DNA from: Stutzerimonas stutzeri
GTDB lineage: Bacteria; Pseudomonadota; Gammaproteobacteria; Pseudomonadales; Pseudomonadaceae
Reading direction: 5' to 3'
Length of the DNA stretch: 64,000 bases
Assembly: GCF_024451105.1 (NCBI RefSeq)
Contig: NZ_JANGEY010000001.1
Span: forward strand, 496,001-560,000
In this document: piece after piece, positions 1 through 8,230 of the stretch
Layout of the letters: each line of letters starts with the position of its first letter
Numbering within the stretch: position 1 is the stretch's first letter
Program-made: the position numbers and the translations under genes
Notes under the pieces: model-generated
Databases searched by the model: none
What the model saw: the letters and a program-made list of their open reading frames with translations, nothing else
What the model was told of the DNA's origin: nothing

Positions 1-145
1 GCAAATGCTCGGCGCCGGAGCCCCCCATGCCGAAAGCTGCGGAACCTATCCTGGCCAGCAAGAAAGCCTCCCCTTCGCCGACGACGCGCCGAGCCTGGGC
101 CTGACTGTCGACGTAGCGCATGCCTAACGCCTCGATATCCAGCAT
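1..145 (-). CDS. Unrecognised protein, N-terminal 48 residues only
   Basis: This gene starts with ATG at 145 and leaves the window at its left edge, so only about 48 codons are visible. The start is supported by a GAGGGG ribosome-binding site six bases upstream. It begins one base after the stop of the preceding gene, which marks it as the next gene of the pse operon. The visible protein begins MLDIEALGMRYVDSQAQ and later has a glycine-rich stretch FGMGGSG. I do not recognise a family. It does not resemble the start of PseI or a GNAT-type PseH. Position suggests a role in making or using the cluster's sugar, but that is inference from context only. Confidence 0.6.
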   Translation of the reverse strand, partial: MLDIEALGMRYVDSQAQARRVVGEGEAFLLARIGSAAFGMGGSGAEHL

Positions 146-146
146 G

Positions 147-746
147 TCAGCCCCTCATGAAGCGAATACTACCCACCTTGGCGCCATCGAGCCTCAAGTC
201 ACTGGCCGCCATCTTGCCGTTCAGCAAGGCAGTGTTAGTCAGCTCGATCTTCGACACGTCACCTTCAAGCGGTGTCGACAACAACAATTGGGCAAATAAC
301 CAGCGGCCACCTGCCTCCGTCGCAAGAGCGCCGCAGAGCACCTTGTGCGCGGCAACGACCTCTTCGATCAGGGTGAAGTTGACATCGCGCAGCTTCGCCA
401 GGCAGCGCGCCCGCCCGTCCACTTCGCAGGCTTGCGCGATAAGATGCTCGTCATAAGCATAACGCCCCTGCACCGGCACATCGGTCTCGACCAGCCACCA
501 CTTTGCCACCACGGCATTGTCGGCTCGGCTGGATACGGTGATGTCTGCAACCGGATCGATGCCCGAGGCTGGCAACTCGTCCACCACGGCAAGGGCATGA
601 GTCGCCAGGCGACGGAAAGCGATACGCGACACATATCCGTGATGCAGGCCACTGGCGAGCCCGTTGACGGCATCGAATATATCGCTGCCATGCAGGTACG
701 CACGGTCCCCCTTGTATTGCAGCTGCAACCGCCTGATCTCGGACAT
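147..746 (-). CDS. Unrecognised 199-aa protein of the pse operon
   Basis: This is a 199-residue soluble protein without a signal peptide, membrane segment or motif I recognise. I chose the ATG at 746, which gives MSEIRRLQLQYKG. It follows the acyltransferase stop by one base and has an AAGAAGGG-like ribosome-binding site. Starting further upstream would add 33 proline-rich residues that overlap the previous gene. Conserved-looking stretches are YLHGSDIFDAV near residue 20 and a moderately hydrophobic C-terminal half. Tight packing with the acyltransferase and pseG suggests a function in glycan modification. This is not shown by the sequence. Fold prediction would be the best route to a family. 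Confidence 0.7.
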   Translation of the reverse strand: MSEIRRLQLQYKGDRAYLHGSDIFDAVNGLASGLHHGYVSRIAFRRLATHALAVVDELPASGIDPVADITVSSRADNAVVAKWWLVETDVPVQGRYAYDEHLIAQACEVDGRARCLAKLRDVNFTLIEEVVAAHKVLCGALATEAGGRWLFAQLLLSTPLEGDVSKIELTNTALLNGKMAASDLRLDGAKVGSIRFMRG

Positions 747-747
747 G

Positions 748-1392
748 CTAAACGGCCCTTCTTGCAGGATTACCGATCCAGGTGCTGGAGGCAGGCAAAG
801 ACTTGTAGGCGACGGAGGCTGCGGCGAGCACGGCGAAAGCGCCAAGGTCCGTGCGGTCGCGCACTACGGCATTCGGCGCCACATAGGCACCGCAGTCCGC
901 CTTGGCATAGCCGCACAGCGTGGCATTGGGGCCCACGTAGACAAAGTCGTCAAGCCGTACATCGTGCCCCAGGTTGGCGCCCGCCCTGATGCTGCAGCAC
1001 AGACCGGTACGCACTCCTGGCTGCAGGACGGCATAGGCGCAGACCAGCGCTCCTGCCCCAAGCACGCAATCGGCGGCGATCTGTGCAGTGGGATGAATCA
1101 AGCTGACAATCCGCTCGGGCGGTATGTTGAATCCGCGGATCAGATCGACACGCTGCTGCATCTTGCCAACGCTCAGCAAGGCGAAATGAAAACAGGTGTC
1201 GGCAGGCAGGTCGCGCCAGTCACGGGTACGCCCCAAGACGGGATAGCCACCGATATCGCTACCAAGCGGATTGTGATCGTTGAGAAAACCGGCAAGCATG
1301 ATGTCCTGCCCGGCCGCGGCCATATCGAGAATGACCTGTGCGGCGACAAGCCCATCGCCATGCCCGCCTAGAATAACCACCTGCTTGGTCAT
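748..1392 (-). CDS. NeuD/PglD-like sugar O- or N-acyltransferase
   Basis: This 214-residue protein has the two-part layout of the NeuD/PglD family. Residues 1-90 form a Rossmann-like sugar-nucleotide-binding domain starting VVILGGHGDG. Residues 95-214 form a left-handed beta-helix of hexapeptide repeats (IHPTAQIAADCVLGAGALV and onward), ending in the usual WIGNPAR-like tail. Such enzymes transfer acetyl from acetyl-CoA to an amino sugar or sialic-acid-like sugar. Its ATG overlaps the pseG stop by four bases (ATGA). In this position it could replace the GNAT-type PseH that normally N-acetylates the pseudaminic acid precursor, or it could O-acetylate the finished sugar. The sequence does not say which. 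Confidence 0.8.
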   Translation of the reverse strand: MTKQVVILGGHGDGLVAAQVILDMAAAGQDIMLAGFLNDHNPLGSDIGGYPVLGRTRDWRDLPADTCFHFALLSVGKMQQRVDLIRGFNIPPERIVSLIHPTAQIAADCVLGAGALVCAYAVLQPGVRTGLCCSIRAGANLGHDVRLDDFVYVGPNATLCGYAKADCGAYVAPNAVVRDRTDLGAFAVLAAASVAYKSLPASSTWIGNPARRAV

Positions 1393-2444
1393 ACGTGCCT
1401 CAAAAACGAAAGGATGGTTTCAACGACCCTGGCGCCACCCCGGCCATCCACGACGGCAGCGGCGCGACCACTCATGCGACGCAGAATCTCAGGCGCATCC
1501 TTGAGGCGCAAGACATGCTCACGCAGCACCCCGGGCTCGATGGCTTCATGAGGCCCCAGATAGCGGGCGCAGCCCAATCGCTGCATGGCCTGGCTCTGCT
1601 CAATCTGGTTATCGGCAATACTGACCAGCAGCATCGGCAGACCACATCGGGCCGCCTCATAGGAGGTCGTACCGCCGGCCATTATAGCCAGGTCGGCATG
1701 TCCCAGCAGCGCCGCGATATTGTCGGGCTGTACAAGGTAGGCAGCCTCGAGATGCCTGAGGCTTGCCAACGCACGCCGATTGCCCTCATTGCGTGGATTG
1801 CCGTGGCCCGCGATGACCGTTACCGCTGTTCCTGCCAGCCCCGGGCAATCCAGATCAGTCAGGGCCTGCAAGACCAGCCCACGGTCGTCGCCACCACCGA
1901 AGGTCAGCAACAAACTTTGCACTCCAGAACGCAGGCGCGGCGGAGCAAGGTGCACGAACTCCTCGCGCAGGAGCGCATAGTCCAGACCGACCAGCAGCCG
2001 GCATTCAGGCCGACACACGCGCCTTGCGAAACTGTCGTGACCGGCCGAAGGGTTGCTGCACAACGCAATATCGGCATAAATCGCCTCGCTGGTCGGCGCG
2101 TAGAACTGCAACCAACGCCCCCCCGACTCGGCCAGCAGTCGCTGGAAAGCAGGGCCGGCACGATAATCATCCACGATCAAGAAATCATAATCCTGTCCGG
2201 CCAGCAGGCCCGCCAACGCCAGCGCTTCGGACTCCTCACCGCGCCAGGGAGAGGCGGTCCACCGGCTGTAACTCGAGGCCTGCAGCGAACGCTGGTAGGC
2301 CTCATCCGGGCCGAGCATGGAGACCTGCACTCCGGCCTGCACAAGCCGCTGCGCCAACGCATCGCAACGCATCAGGTGGCCAACGCCAAGAAGCGGGCTG
2401 GCATCGCACCGGATCAGGACCCGCAACGCCTCATGCGCCTTCAT
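1389..2444 (-). CDS. pseG: UDP-2,4-diacetamido-2,4,6-trideoxy-altropyranose hydrolase
   Basis: PseG removes UDP from the 2,4-diacetamido-trideoxy-altrose intermediate of pseudaminic acid synthesis. The 351-residue protein has a GT-B-like fold. Near residue 20 is the glycine-rich GVGHLMRC motif, whose histidine is typical of PseG. A C-terminal nucleotide-binding half contains LLLTFGGGDDRG and ADLAIMAGGTTSYEAARCGLP. The ATG at 2444 lies inside the end of pseF (14-base overlap), which suggests coupled translation. The protein is of normal length for the family and no key segment is missing. Confidence 0.88.
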   Translation of the reverse strand: MKAHEALRVLIRCDASPLLGVGHLMRCDALAQRLVQAGVQVSMLGPDEAYQRSLQASSYSRWTASPWRGEESEALALAGLLAGQDYDFLIVDDYRAGPAFQRLLAESGGRWLQFYAPTSEAIYADIALCSNPSAGHDSFARRVCRPECRLLVGLDYALLREEFVHLAPPRLRSGVQSLLLTFGGGDDRGLVLQALTDLDCPGLAGTAVTVIAGHGNPRNEGNRRALASLRHLEAAYLVQPDNIAALLGHADLAIMAGGTTSYEAARCGLPMLLVSIADNQIEQSQAMQRLGCARYLGPHEAIEPGVLREHVLRLKDAPEILRRMSGRAAAVVDGRGGARVVETILSFLRHV

Positions 2445-3126
2445 GCAGCAACTTGAACATCAGTTCGGCGCGCCGCCAGTCCTCGCTCGTGTCGATATCC
2501 TGCACGCGGTGGCGGGGCAATACGTAGGGCAGGGATCTGGCGCTGAACGCACTGACATTGGACAGGAACGCTTCGCGGCGCCCCCAATAGAACTGCCCAG
2601 CATCGTGATAGCTTTCCTCCAGGTCTTGCGAGCGTGTCGCGGCATACTCGGGGTAGAACATTTCGGTAAAGCCATTCTGGCCTAGCCGCAAAGCCCGTTG
2701 CACGGGATAGGCGTAGGTCGCCACGGAGAAGACGAACTGCGCCGCCGTGGTGCCGGCCAGCAATTCATAGGCGGCCTGCAGATCCGTCGACTCGACAAAA
2801 GGCGCTGTAGCGTACAGGCAGCAAACATACTCGGGCGCACCATACAGGCGCTCCACTTCGCCAATAGCGTGATTCACCACCGGGCGGGTAGCAGCGAAAT
2901 CGTCCGCCAGATGCGGAGGGCGCCGGAAAGGCACCTGCGCTCCGTGCCCAACCGCGATCCGGGCGATCTCGTCGTCATCGGTACTGACCACGACATGATC
3001 GAACAACTTGCTCTGCAGCGCCGCCTCGATGCTCCAGACGATCATCGGCTTGCCGCAGAACTCGCGGACATTCTTGCGCGGTATCCGCTTGCTGCCGCCA
3101 CGAGCGGGAATGATCGCCACGTTCAA
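2431..3126 (-). CDS. pseF: CMP-pseudaminic acid cytidylyltransferase
   Basis: PseF activates the nonulosonic acid with CTP to give the CMP-sugar used by glycosyltransferases. The 231-residue protein starts MNVAIIPARGGSKRIPRKN, the nucleotide-binding signature of the CMP-sugar synthetase (NeuA/KdsB) superfamily. It ends with the expected DIDTSEDW segment. The start codon is TTG at 3126 and its TTGA overlaps the pseC stop, so translation is probably coupled to pseC. No ATG is available nearby that would keep the essential N-terminal strand. The enzyme could act on legionaminic acid instead, but the adjacent pseB, pseC and pseG favour pseudaminic acid. Confidence 0.88.
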   Translation of the reverse strand: MNVAIIPARGGSKRIPRKNVREFCGKPMIVWSIEAALQSKLFDHVVVSTDDDEIARIAVGHGAQVPFRRPPHLADDFAATRPVVNHAIGEVERLYGAPEYVCCLYATAPFVESTDLQAAYELLAGTTAAQFVFSVATYAYPVQRALRLGQNGFTEMFYPEYAATRSQDLEESYHDAGQFYWGRREAFLSNVSAFSARSLPYVLPRHRVQDIDTSEDWRRAELMFKLLHEGA

Positions 3127-4274
3127 GATTGCAACGCCCGCTTCAGCGCTTCAACCACCTGCAGCTGCTGCTCATCGCTCAAGGTCGCATACATCGGCAG
3201 GCTCAAGGCCTCGGCGTAGTAGGCCATGGCTTGCGGGAAATCCTCAGGCGCAAACCCCAGTGCCGCGTAGTAGGGCTGGGTATGCACAGGGATGTAGTGC
3301 ACGTTGACCCCGATGTCCTGCTCGCGCATGTGAGTGAAAATCGCCGCGCGCCGATCCGCCGGCACCCGCACGACGTACAAGTGAAATGCCGAGTAGCTGT
3401 CCTCGCGACGCAGTGGCAATGCTACGGGAAGGTCCGCCAGTAAACGATCGTACTGCTGTGCCAACCGGTGACGGGTCGCGACATAGTCGTCCAGTCGCTG
3501 TAGCTGAGAATGCCCGAGCGCAGCCTGCATATCGGTCATCCGGTAGTTGAAGCCCAGATCGATCTGCTGGTAGTACCAGGGTCCATGGCTGGCCTGATCC
3601 ATGAGCGCGGGATCACGAGTCACCCCATGACTACGCAACAGGGCCATCCTGGCCGCCAGCTCCGCCGAGTTGGTCAGCGCCATGCCGCCTTCACCGGTGG
3701 TGATGATCTTCACCGGGTGAAAACTGAACACCGTGATGTCGCTGTACTGGCAAGCACCGATGAATGCACCTTCGAACTTGCCACCGATGGCGTGCGAGGC
3801 GTCCTCAATGACCCTGAAGCCATAGCGCTGCGCCAAACGGCCTATCTGCGCCATGTCACACGACTGCCCGCACATATGCACCGCGACGACGACCTTGGGC
3901 AGGCGCCCTTCGCGCTCGGCCTGGACAAGCTTCGCCTCCAGCGCCTGGGCACAGAGGTTGTAGGTGTCCGGATCGATGTCGACGAAGTCGACCTTCGCGC
4001 CGCAGTAAAGCGCACAGTTAGCCGAGGCGACGAAGGTAATTGGCGAAGTCCACAGCACGTCCCCGGGGCCCAGCTCCAGCGCCAGGCACGCCAGATGCAA
4101 GGCAGAGGTCGCGCTGTTCACCGCTAGCGCGTGGCGTGCTCCTACATGTTCTGCCACCGCGGACTCGAAACGCGGAACGGCCGGCCCCTGGGTCAGGAAG
4201 TCCGACTGGAGTACCGCGGCGACTGCATCGATGTCCGCTTGCAGCACCTGCTGGCGACCATAAGGAATGCTCAT
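3123..4274 (-). CDS. pseC: UDP-4-keto-sugar aminotransferase (DegT/DnrJ family)
   Basis: PseC is a PLP-dependent aminotransferase that converts the 4-keto product of PseB to UDP-4-amino-4,6-dideoxy-altrose, using glutamate. The 383-residue protein is full length. The Schiff-base lysine is at about residue 189 in FSFHPVKIITTGEGG, and the PLP-phosphate loop is NSATSALHLA near residue 53. I chose the ATG at 4274, giving MSIPYGRQQV, because it overlaps the pseB stop as ATGA. A longer reading adds 21 residues that lie inside pseB. The order pseB-pseC-pseF-pseG matches canonical pseudaminic acid operons. Confidence 0.92.
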   Translation of the reverse strand: MSIPYGRQQVLQADIDAVAAVLQSDFLTQGPAVPRFESAVAEHVGARHALAVNSATSALHLACLALELGPGDVLWTSPITFVASANCALYCGAKVDFVDIDPDTYNLCAQALEAKLVQAEREGRLPKVVVAVHMCGQSCDMAQIGRLAQRYGFRVIEDASHAIGGKFEGAFIGACQYSDITVFSFHPVKIITTGEGGMALTNSAELAARMALLRSHGVTRDPALMDQASHGPWYYQQIDLGFNYRMTDMQAALGHSQLQRLDDYVATRHRLAQQYDRLLADLPVALPLRREDSYSAFHLYVVRVPADRRAAIFTHMREQDIGVNVHYIPVHTQPYYAALGFAPEDFPQAMAYYAEALSLPMYATLSDEQQLQVVEALKRALQS

Positions 4275-5269
4275 ATGCTGCCTATCTTCTCGCGATTCTC
4301 TTCGATCCATTGTTGCAGCTGCGCATCGCTCATCCACTCGCTGTTGTTATCACTCGAATAGACGAAGCCCTCGGGGACCTTCGCTCCATCCTTGATACGA
4401 CTGGGGCAGACAGCCCACTGGTTGATGCTGGGCAGAATCTTGAAGTGCTCCGGGTACTCGTAGGTGTAGTACGCGTCTTCGGCACTGATCATCTGCTCGT
4501 GCAGCTTCTCGCCCGGACGGATACCTACGACCTCGTGGCGCGCGCCGGGGGCGACCACACGAGCCAGGTCGGTGACCTTCATCGAAGGAATCTTCTTGAC
4601 GTAGATCTCCCCTCCCTCCATGTCTTCGAAGGCATGCCAGACGAGCTCCACTCCTTGCTCCAGGGAGATCATGAAGCGCGTCATCCGCTCATCGGTAATA
4701 GGCAGCACGCCTTTGTCCTTGATCGACATGAAGAACGGGATAACCGATCCGCGCGAGCCCATCACATTGCCATAGCGCACCACTGAAAAACGGGTACCGT
4801 GCTCACCGGAATATGCATTGCCTGCAACAAAAAGCTTGTCGCTGGTAAGCTTGGTGGCCCCGTACAGATTGATCGGGCTGCTCGCCTTGTCCGTGGACAA
4901 GGCGACCACTCCCTTGACGTTCTTATCGATACAGGCATCGATCAGGTTCATAGCACCGAGCACGTTGGTCTTGATGCATTCGAACGGATTGTACTCGGCT
5001 GTGGGAACGATTTTGGTGGCTGCTGCATGCACTACGTAATCCACACCATCCAGAGCGCGGTACAAGCGATCCTTGTCACGTACATCGCCAATGAAGAATC
5101 GAACGCGCTTGTCGCCTTCGAACTTCTTGGCCATGTCCCACTGCTTCATTTCATCACGCGAAAATATGATGATCTTGCGCGGACTGTATTTAGCCAGCGT
5201 CATCGGCACAAAGGTGTTGCCGAAAGAACCTGCACCACCCGTAACCAGAATGACTTTATCTTTGAACAT
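4271..5269 (-). CDS. pseB: UDP-GlcNAc 4,6-dehydratase (inverting)
   Basis: PseB catalyses the first step of pseudaminic acid synthesis: 4,6-dehydration with C5 inversion of UDP-N-acetylglucosamine. The 332-residue short-chain dehydrogenase starts at the ATG at 5269 (MFKDKVILVTGGAGSFG), which places the NADP-binding GGAGSFG loop at residue 12. The catalytic YxxxK is present as LYGATK near residue 140. An upstream in-frame start would add a poorly conserved 28-residue leader and overlap the gene before it. The ATG lies eight bases after the stop of the TagB-like gene. Members of this family that lack membrane segments, as here, are the soluble PseB/FlaA1 type. Confidence 0.93.
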   Translation of the reverse strand: MFKDKVILVTGGAGSFGNTFVPMTLAKYSPRKIIIFSRDEMKQWDMAKKFEGDKRVRFFIGDVRDKDRLYRALDGVDYVVHAAATKIVPTAEYNPFECIKTNVLGAMNLIDACIDKNVKGVVALSTDKASSPINLYGATKLTSDKLFVAGNAYSGEHGTRFSVVRYGNVMGSRGSVIPFFMSIKDKGVLPITDERMTRFMISLEQGVELVWHAFEDMEGGEIYVKKIPSMKVTDLARVVAPGARHEVVGIRPGEKLHEQMISAEDAYYTYEYPEHFKILPSINQWAVCPSRIKDGAKVPEGFVYSSDNNSEWMSDAQLQQWIEENREKIGSI

Positions 5270-5277
5270 AACAGTGC

Positions 5278-6372
5278 CTAGTTGAGCAGATGGGTCTTGA
5301 TTGCCGCGGCAACCCGTTCGTTGGCGCACTTGTCGCGCTGGCCGAACACCCATGAAAAATATGCCAAGCGGCGAGGTGAAAACTCTGCACTTCGGCTTAT
5401 GGCTTCATCCAGAACCGTCGAGAAGTCCAACCCCGCCTGCGCGCTCATGCATATTCCGGTTTCGAAGAAAGACAACCGCATGTCGATATGGTCCTGATGC
5501 AAGCCATGCCGCAGTCCATTCTCCAACGCCGCCTTGCGCCCGAGCCTCTCCGTCTCCAGGAATACCAAGGGCAGATCGTAGAACATGGACTCCTCTGCCG
5601 GAGAGTTTGCATCGGAGACCACCACATCGCTGATCGCCAGCATGGCAGACAGCGGCTGGGAAGACAGGTCGATCAATGCATTGCCCCGAACCGCAGCCTG
5701 GGCCATCAGCCGGCGGCCAAGGGCACGGTCTGCCGCCCGGGGCGTCAAGCCCTGGCTCGGATGCGGCCGCATAATCAGGTTGAAGTGAGCGGGGGCGGTG
5801 CGCAACAAATGCTCGGCAGCCACCTCCCATGAACCGACCCCCCGACGGCTCGGCGTGTAGAGCACGGTCTGTCGGGCAGGATCAAGCCCCAAGGATGCAA
5901 GAGTTTGCGCAGTGAAACTGACGCTACGATCCGGAAACTCGCAAAAGGGCAAAAAGCCCGTCTCGACGGTATTGAGGTCAAGATCAGCCGCATAACGCTC
6001 GATCATGCTACGCATACGCGGACCGATAACACAAAGCAAGTCGAAGTGGCTGTTCTTCAGCAATGCCTCGCGACTCAACAAGGTATAGGTCCCATGGAAT
6101 ACCGTGCACTTCTTGCCATGGTACGGCGCAAGGAAATCACGATAGGGAGAGCCGGTAACTATCACTTGCGCGTCTCGCAACAGGCGGTTCCCGCGCCGCC
6201 AGGGACCGAAGAACTTGGAATAGGCGGCGATATCCAGATGCGGATACAGGTTACGCACGGCACTGATCGTCGAACGGCGACTGGTCACAAATGTTCCGGG
6301 CAGCACTCCTGCCACTTGCGCCAGATGCGGAACGGCCTGGAACATCTTGGAGAAATACACCACATCACTCAT
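5278..6372 (-). CDS. CDP-glycerol glycerophosphotransferase-like (TagB/SpsB family)
   Basis: This 364-residue protein matches the CDP-glycerol:poly(glycerophosphate) glycerophosphotransferase family, a GT-B fold best known from teichoic acid synthesis and also found in Gram-negative capsule and O-chain loci. Supporting motifs are VFHGTYTLLS, LYTPSRRGVGSWE, LIMRPHPSQ and SDVVVSDANSPAEESMFYDLPLVFLE. The last is the acidic C-terminal signature that binds the CDP-linked donor. I chose the ATG at 6372 (MSDVVYFSK). A TTG at 6399 is possible but adds nine unconvincing residues. As the first gene of the low-GC operon it may build or cap a phosphate-containing glycan. Substrate and polymer are unknown. 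Confidence 0.75.
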   Translation of the reverse strand: MSDVVYFSKMFQAVPHLAQVAGVLPGTFVTSRRSTISAVRNLYPHLDIAAYSKFFGPWRRGNRLLRDAQVIVTGSPYRDFLAPYHGKKCTVFHGTYTLLSREALLKNSHFDLLCVIGPRMRSMIERYAADLDLNTVETGFLPFCEFPDRSVSFTAQTLASLGLDPARQTVLYTPSRRGVGSWEVAAEHLLRTAPAHFNLIMRPHPSQGLTPRAADRALGRRLMAQAAVRGNALIDLSSQPLSAMLAISDVVVSDANSPAEESMFYDLPLVFLETERLGRKAALENGLRHGLHQDHIDMRLSFFETGICMSAQAGLDFSTVLDEAISRSAEFSPRRLAYFSWVFGQRDKCANERVAAAIKTHLLN

Positions 6373-6459
6373 GACTGCACTCGATGGCCATAGAGACAAG
6401 CGTCAGAGCAAAACGTGCCCGTTCATAACCGTACAAATACAACATCGCCGGAAAATTGA

Positions 6460-8214
6460 CTAACATTCGTTATACCAGTTGCAGCCCTCCTTGACCACCA
6501 GAATGTCTTCCATGATCAGGTACTGCAGGTCCGAACCGTAGAACATGTTCAGCGCGTCGGTGGGCGAGCAGACCATCGGCTCGCCGCGGCGGTTGAGCGA
6601 GGTGTTCAGCGACACGCCGTTGCCGGTGAGCTTCTCCAGCTCGAGCATCAGGTCGTACCAGCGCGGGTTGTGGCGGCGCTCCAGCACCTGGGCGCGCGAG
6701 GTGCCGTCCTCGTGGACCACTTCCGGCACGCGGTCCTTCCACTCATCAACGACCTCGAAGGTGAAGGTCATGAACGGGCTCGGGTGGTCGACCTTGAGCA
6801 TCTGCGGTGCCACGGTGTCGAGCATCGACGGGCAGAACGGCCGCCAGCGCTCGCGGAACTTGATCTGCTCGTTGATGCGGTCGGCGACGCCCGGCACGCT
6901 CGGGCAGCCGATGATCGAGCGCCCGCCGAGGGCGCGCGGGCCGAACTCCATGCGGCCCTGGAACCAGGCCACCGGGTTGCCGTCGACCATGATCCTGGCG
7001 ATGCGCTGGGCGGTGTCGTCGATGCGCTTGAACACCGGCTTGTTCGGGTGGCGGGCGCAGGCGGCGATCACGTCCTCGTTGGAGTAGGCCGGGCCGAGGT
7101 AGACGTGTTCCATCTTCTCCACCGGCACGCCGCGGGCCACCGACACGTAGGCGGCGGCGCCCACCGCGGTGCCGGCGTCGCCGGAGGCCGGCTGGACGAA
7201 CAGTTCCTTGACCTCGTCGCGGGCGATGATCTTCTGGTTGAGCTTGACGTTCAGCGCACAGCCGCCGGCGAAGGCGATCTTGCCGGTCTGCCTGATGATG
7301 TCGCCCAGGTAGTAGTCCATCATCTCCAGCGCCAGCTTCTCGAACAGCGCCTGCATGGCCGCGGCGTAGTGGATGTACGGGTCGTCGGCGATGTCGCCCT
7401 CGCGCTTGGGGCCCAGCCACTCGATCAGCTTGGGCGAGAAGTAGTAGCCCTTGCCGTTTTCCTTGTAGCGACGGAAGCCGATGACGTTGGCGTACTCGGT
7501 GTTGATGGTCAGTTCGCCGTTCTCGAACTTGGCCAGGCGCGAGAAATCGTACTTGGCGGCGTCGCCGTAGGGCGCCATGCCCATCACCTTGAACTCGCCG
7601 TCGAGCATCTCGAAGCCGAGGTACTCGGTGATCGCGCCGTACAGGCCGCCCAGCGAGTCCGGGTCGTAGAATTCCTTGATCTTGTGGATCTTGCCGTTCT
7701 CGCCCCAGCCGAAGAAGGTCGTGGCGTACTCGCCCTTGCCGTCGATGCCCATGATCGCGGTCTTCTCGCTGAAGCCGGAGCAGTGGTAAGCGCTGGAGGC
7801 GTGCGCCAGGTGGTGCTCGACCGGCTCGATCCGGACCTTCTTGAGGTCGAAGCCAAGCTGCTGCAGGCACCACTGGATGCGCTTCTTGTAGCGGTAGTAG
7901 CGACGATTGCCGAACAGGATGGCATCGAGGGCGCGGTCCGGCGCGTAGGCGTAGCGCTTGGCGTACTGCCAGCGGGCCTTCTCGAAGATGCTGATCGGCG
8001 CGAAGGGAATGGCCACCACGTCGACGTCTTCCGGCTTGATGCCGGCCTGTTCCAGGCAGAACTTCGCCGACTCGTAGGGCATGCGGTTCTTCGCATGCTT
8101 GTCGCGCACGAAGCGCTCTTCTTCGACGGCGGCGATCAGCTTGCCGTCGATGTACAGCGCGGCGGACGGGTCATGGCTGAGGGCGCCGGAAAGGCCGAGG
8201 ACGGTCAGTGCCAC
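6460..8214 (-). CDS. wapO: LPS core carbamoyltransferase (NodU/CmcH family)
   Basis: This 584-residue protein belongs to the NodU/HypF-related carbamoyltransferases, which move a carbamoyl group from carbamoyl phosphate to a sugar hydroxyl. The N-terminal domain has DPSAALYIDGKLIAAVEEERF and HHLAHASSAYHCSGF, with metal- and phosphate-binding histidines. The C-terminal domain has FQGRMEFGPRALGGRSIIG. Pseudomonas LPS cores carry 7-O-carbamoyl heptose, and the position at the end of the core operon fits that role. The symbol wapO is from memory of the P. aeruginosa PA5005 gene. The start is GTG at 8214, supported by an AGAGGGAA ribosome-binding site. It is 16 bases from the preceding gene. Confidence 0.85.
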   Translation of the reverse strand: MALTVLGLSGALSHDPSAALYIDGKLIAAVEEERFVRDKHAKNRMPYESAKFCLEQAGIKPEDVDVVAIPFAPISIFEKARWQYAKRYAYAPDRALDAILFGNRRYYRYKKRIQWCLQQLGFDLKKVRIEPVEHHLAHASSAYHCSGFSEKTAIMGIDGKGEYATTFFGWGENGKIHKIKEFYDPDSLGGLYGAITEYLGFEMLDGEFKVMGMAPYGDAAKYDFSRLAKFENGELTINTEYANVIGFRRYKENGKGYYFSPKLIEWLGPKREGDIADDPYIHYAAAMQALFEKLALEMMDYYLGDIIRQTGKIAFAGGCALNVKLNQKIIARDEVKELFVQPASGDAGTAVGAAAYVSVARGVPVEKMEHVYLGPAYSNEDVIAACARHPNKPVFKRIDDTAQRIARIMVDGNPVAWFQGRMEFGPRALGGRSIIGCPSVPGVADRINEQIKFRERWRPFCPSMLDTVAPQMLKVDHPSPFMTFTFEVVDEWKDRVPEVVHEDGTSRAQVLERRHNPRWYDLMLELEKLTGNGVSLNTSLNRRGEPMVCSPTDALNMFYGSDLQYLIMEDILVVKEGCNWYNEC

Positions 8215-8230
8215 AGATGTTTCCCTCTAT

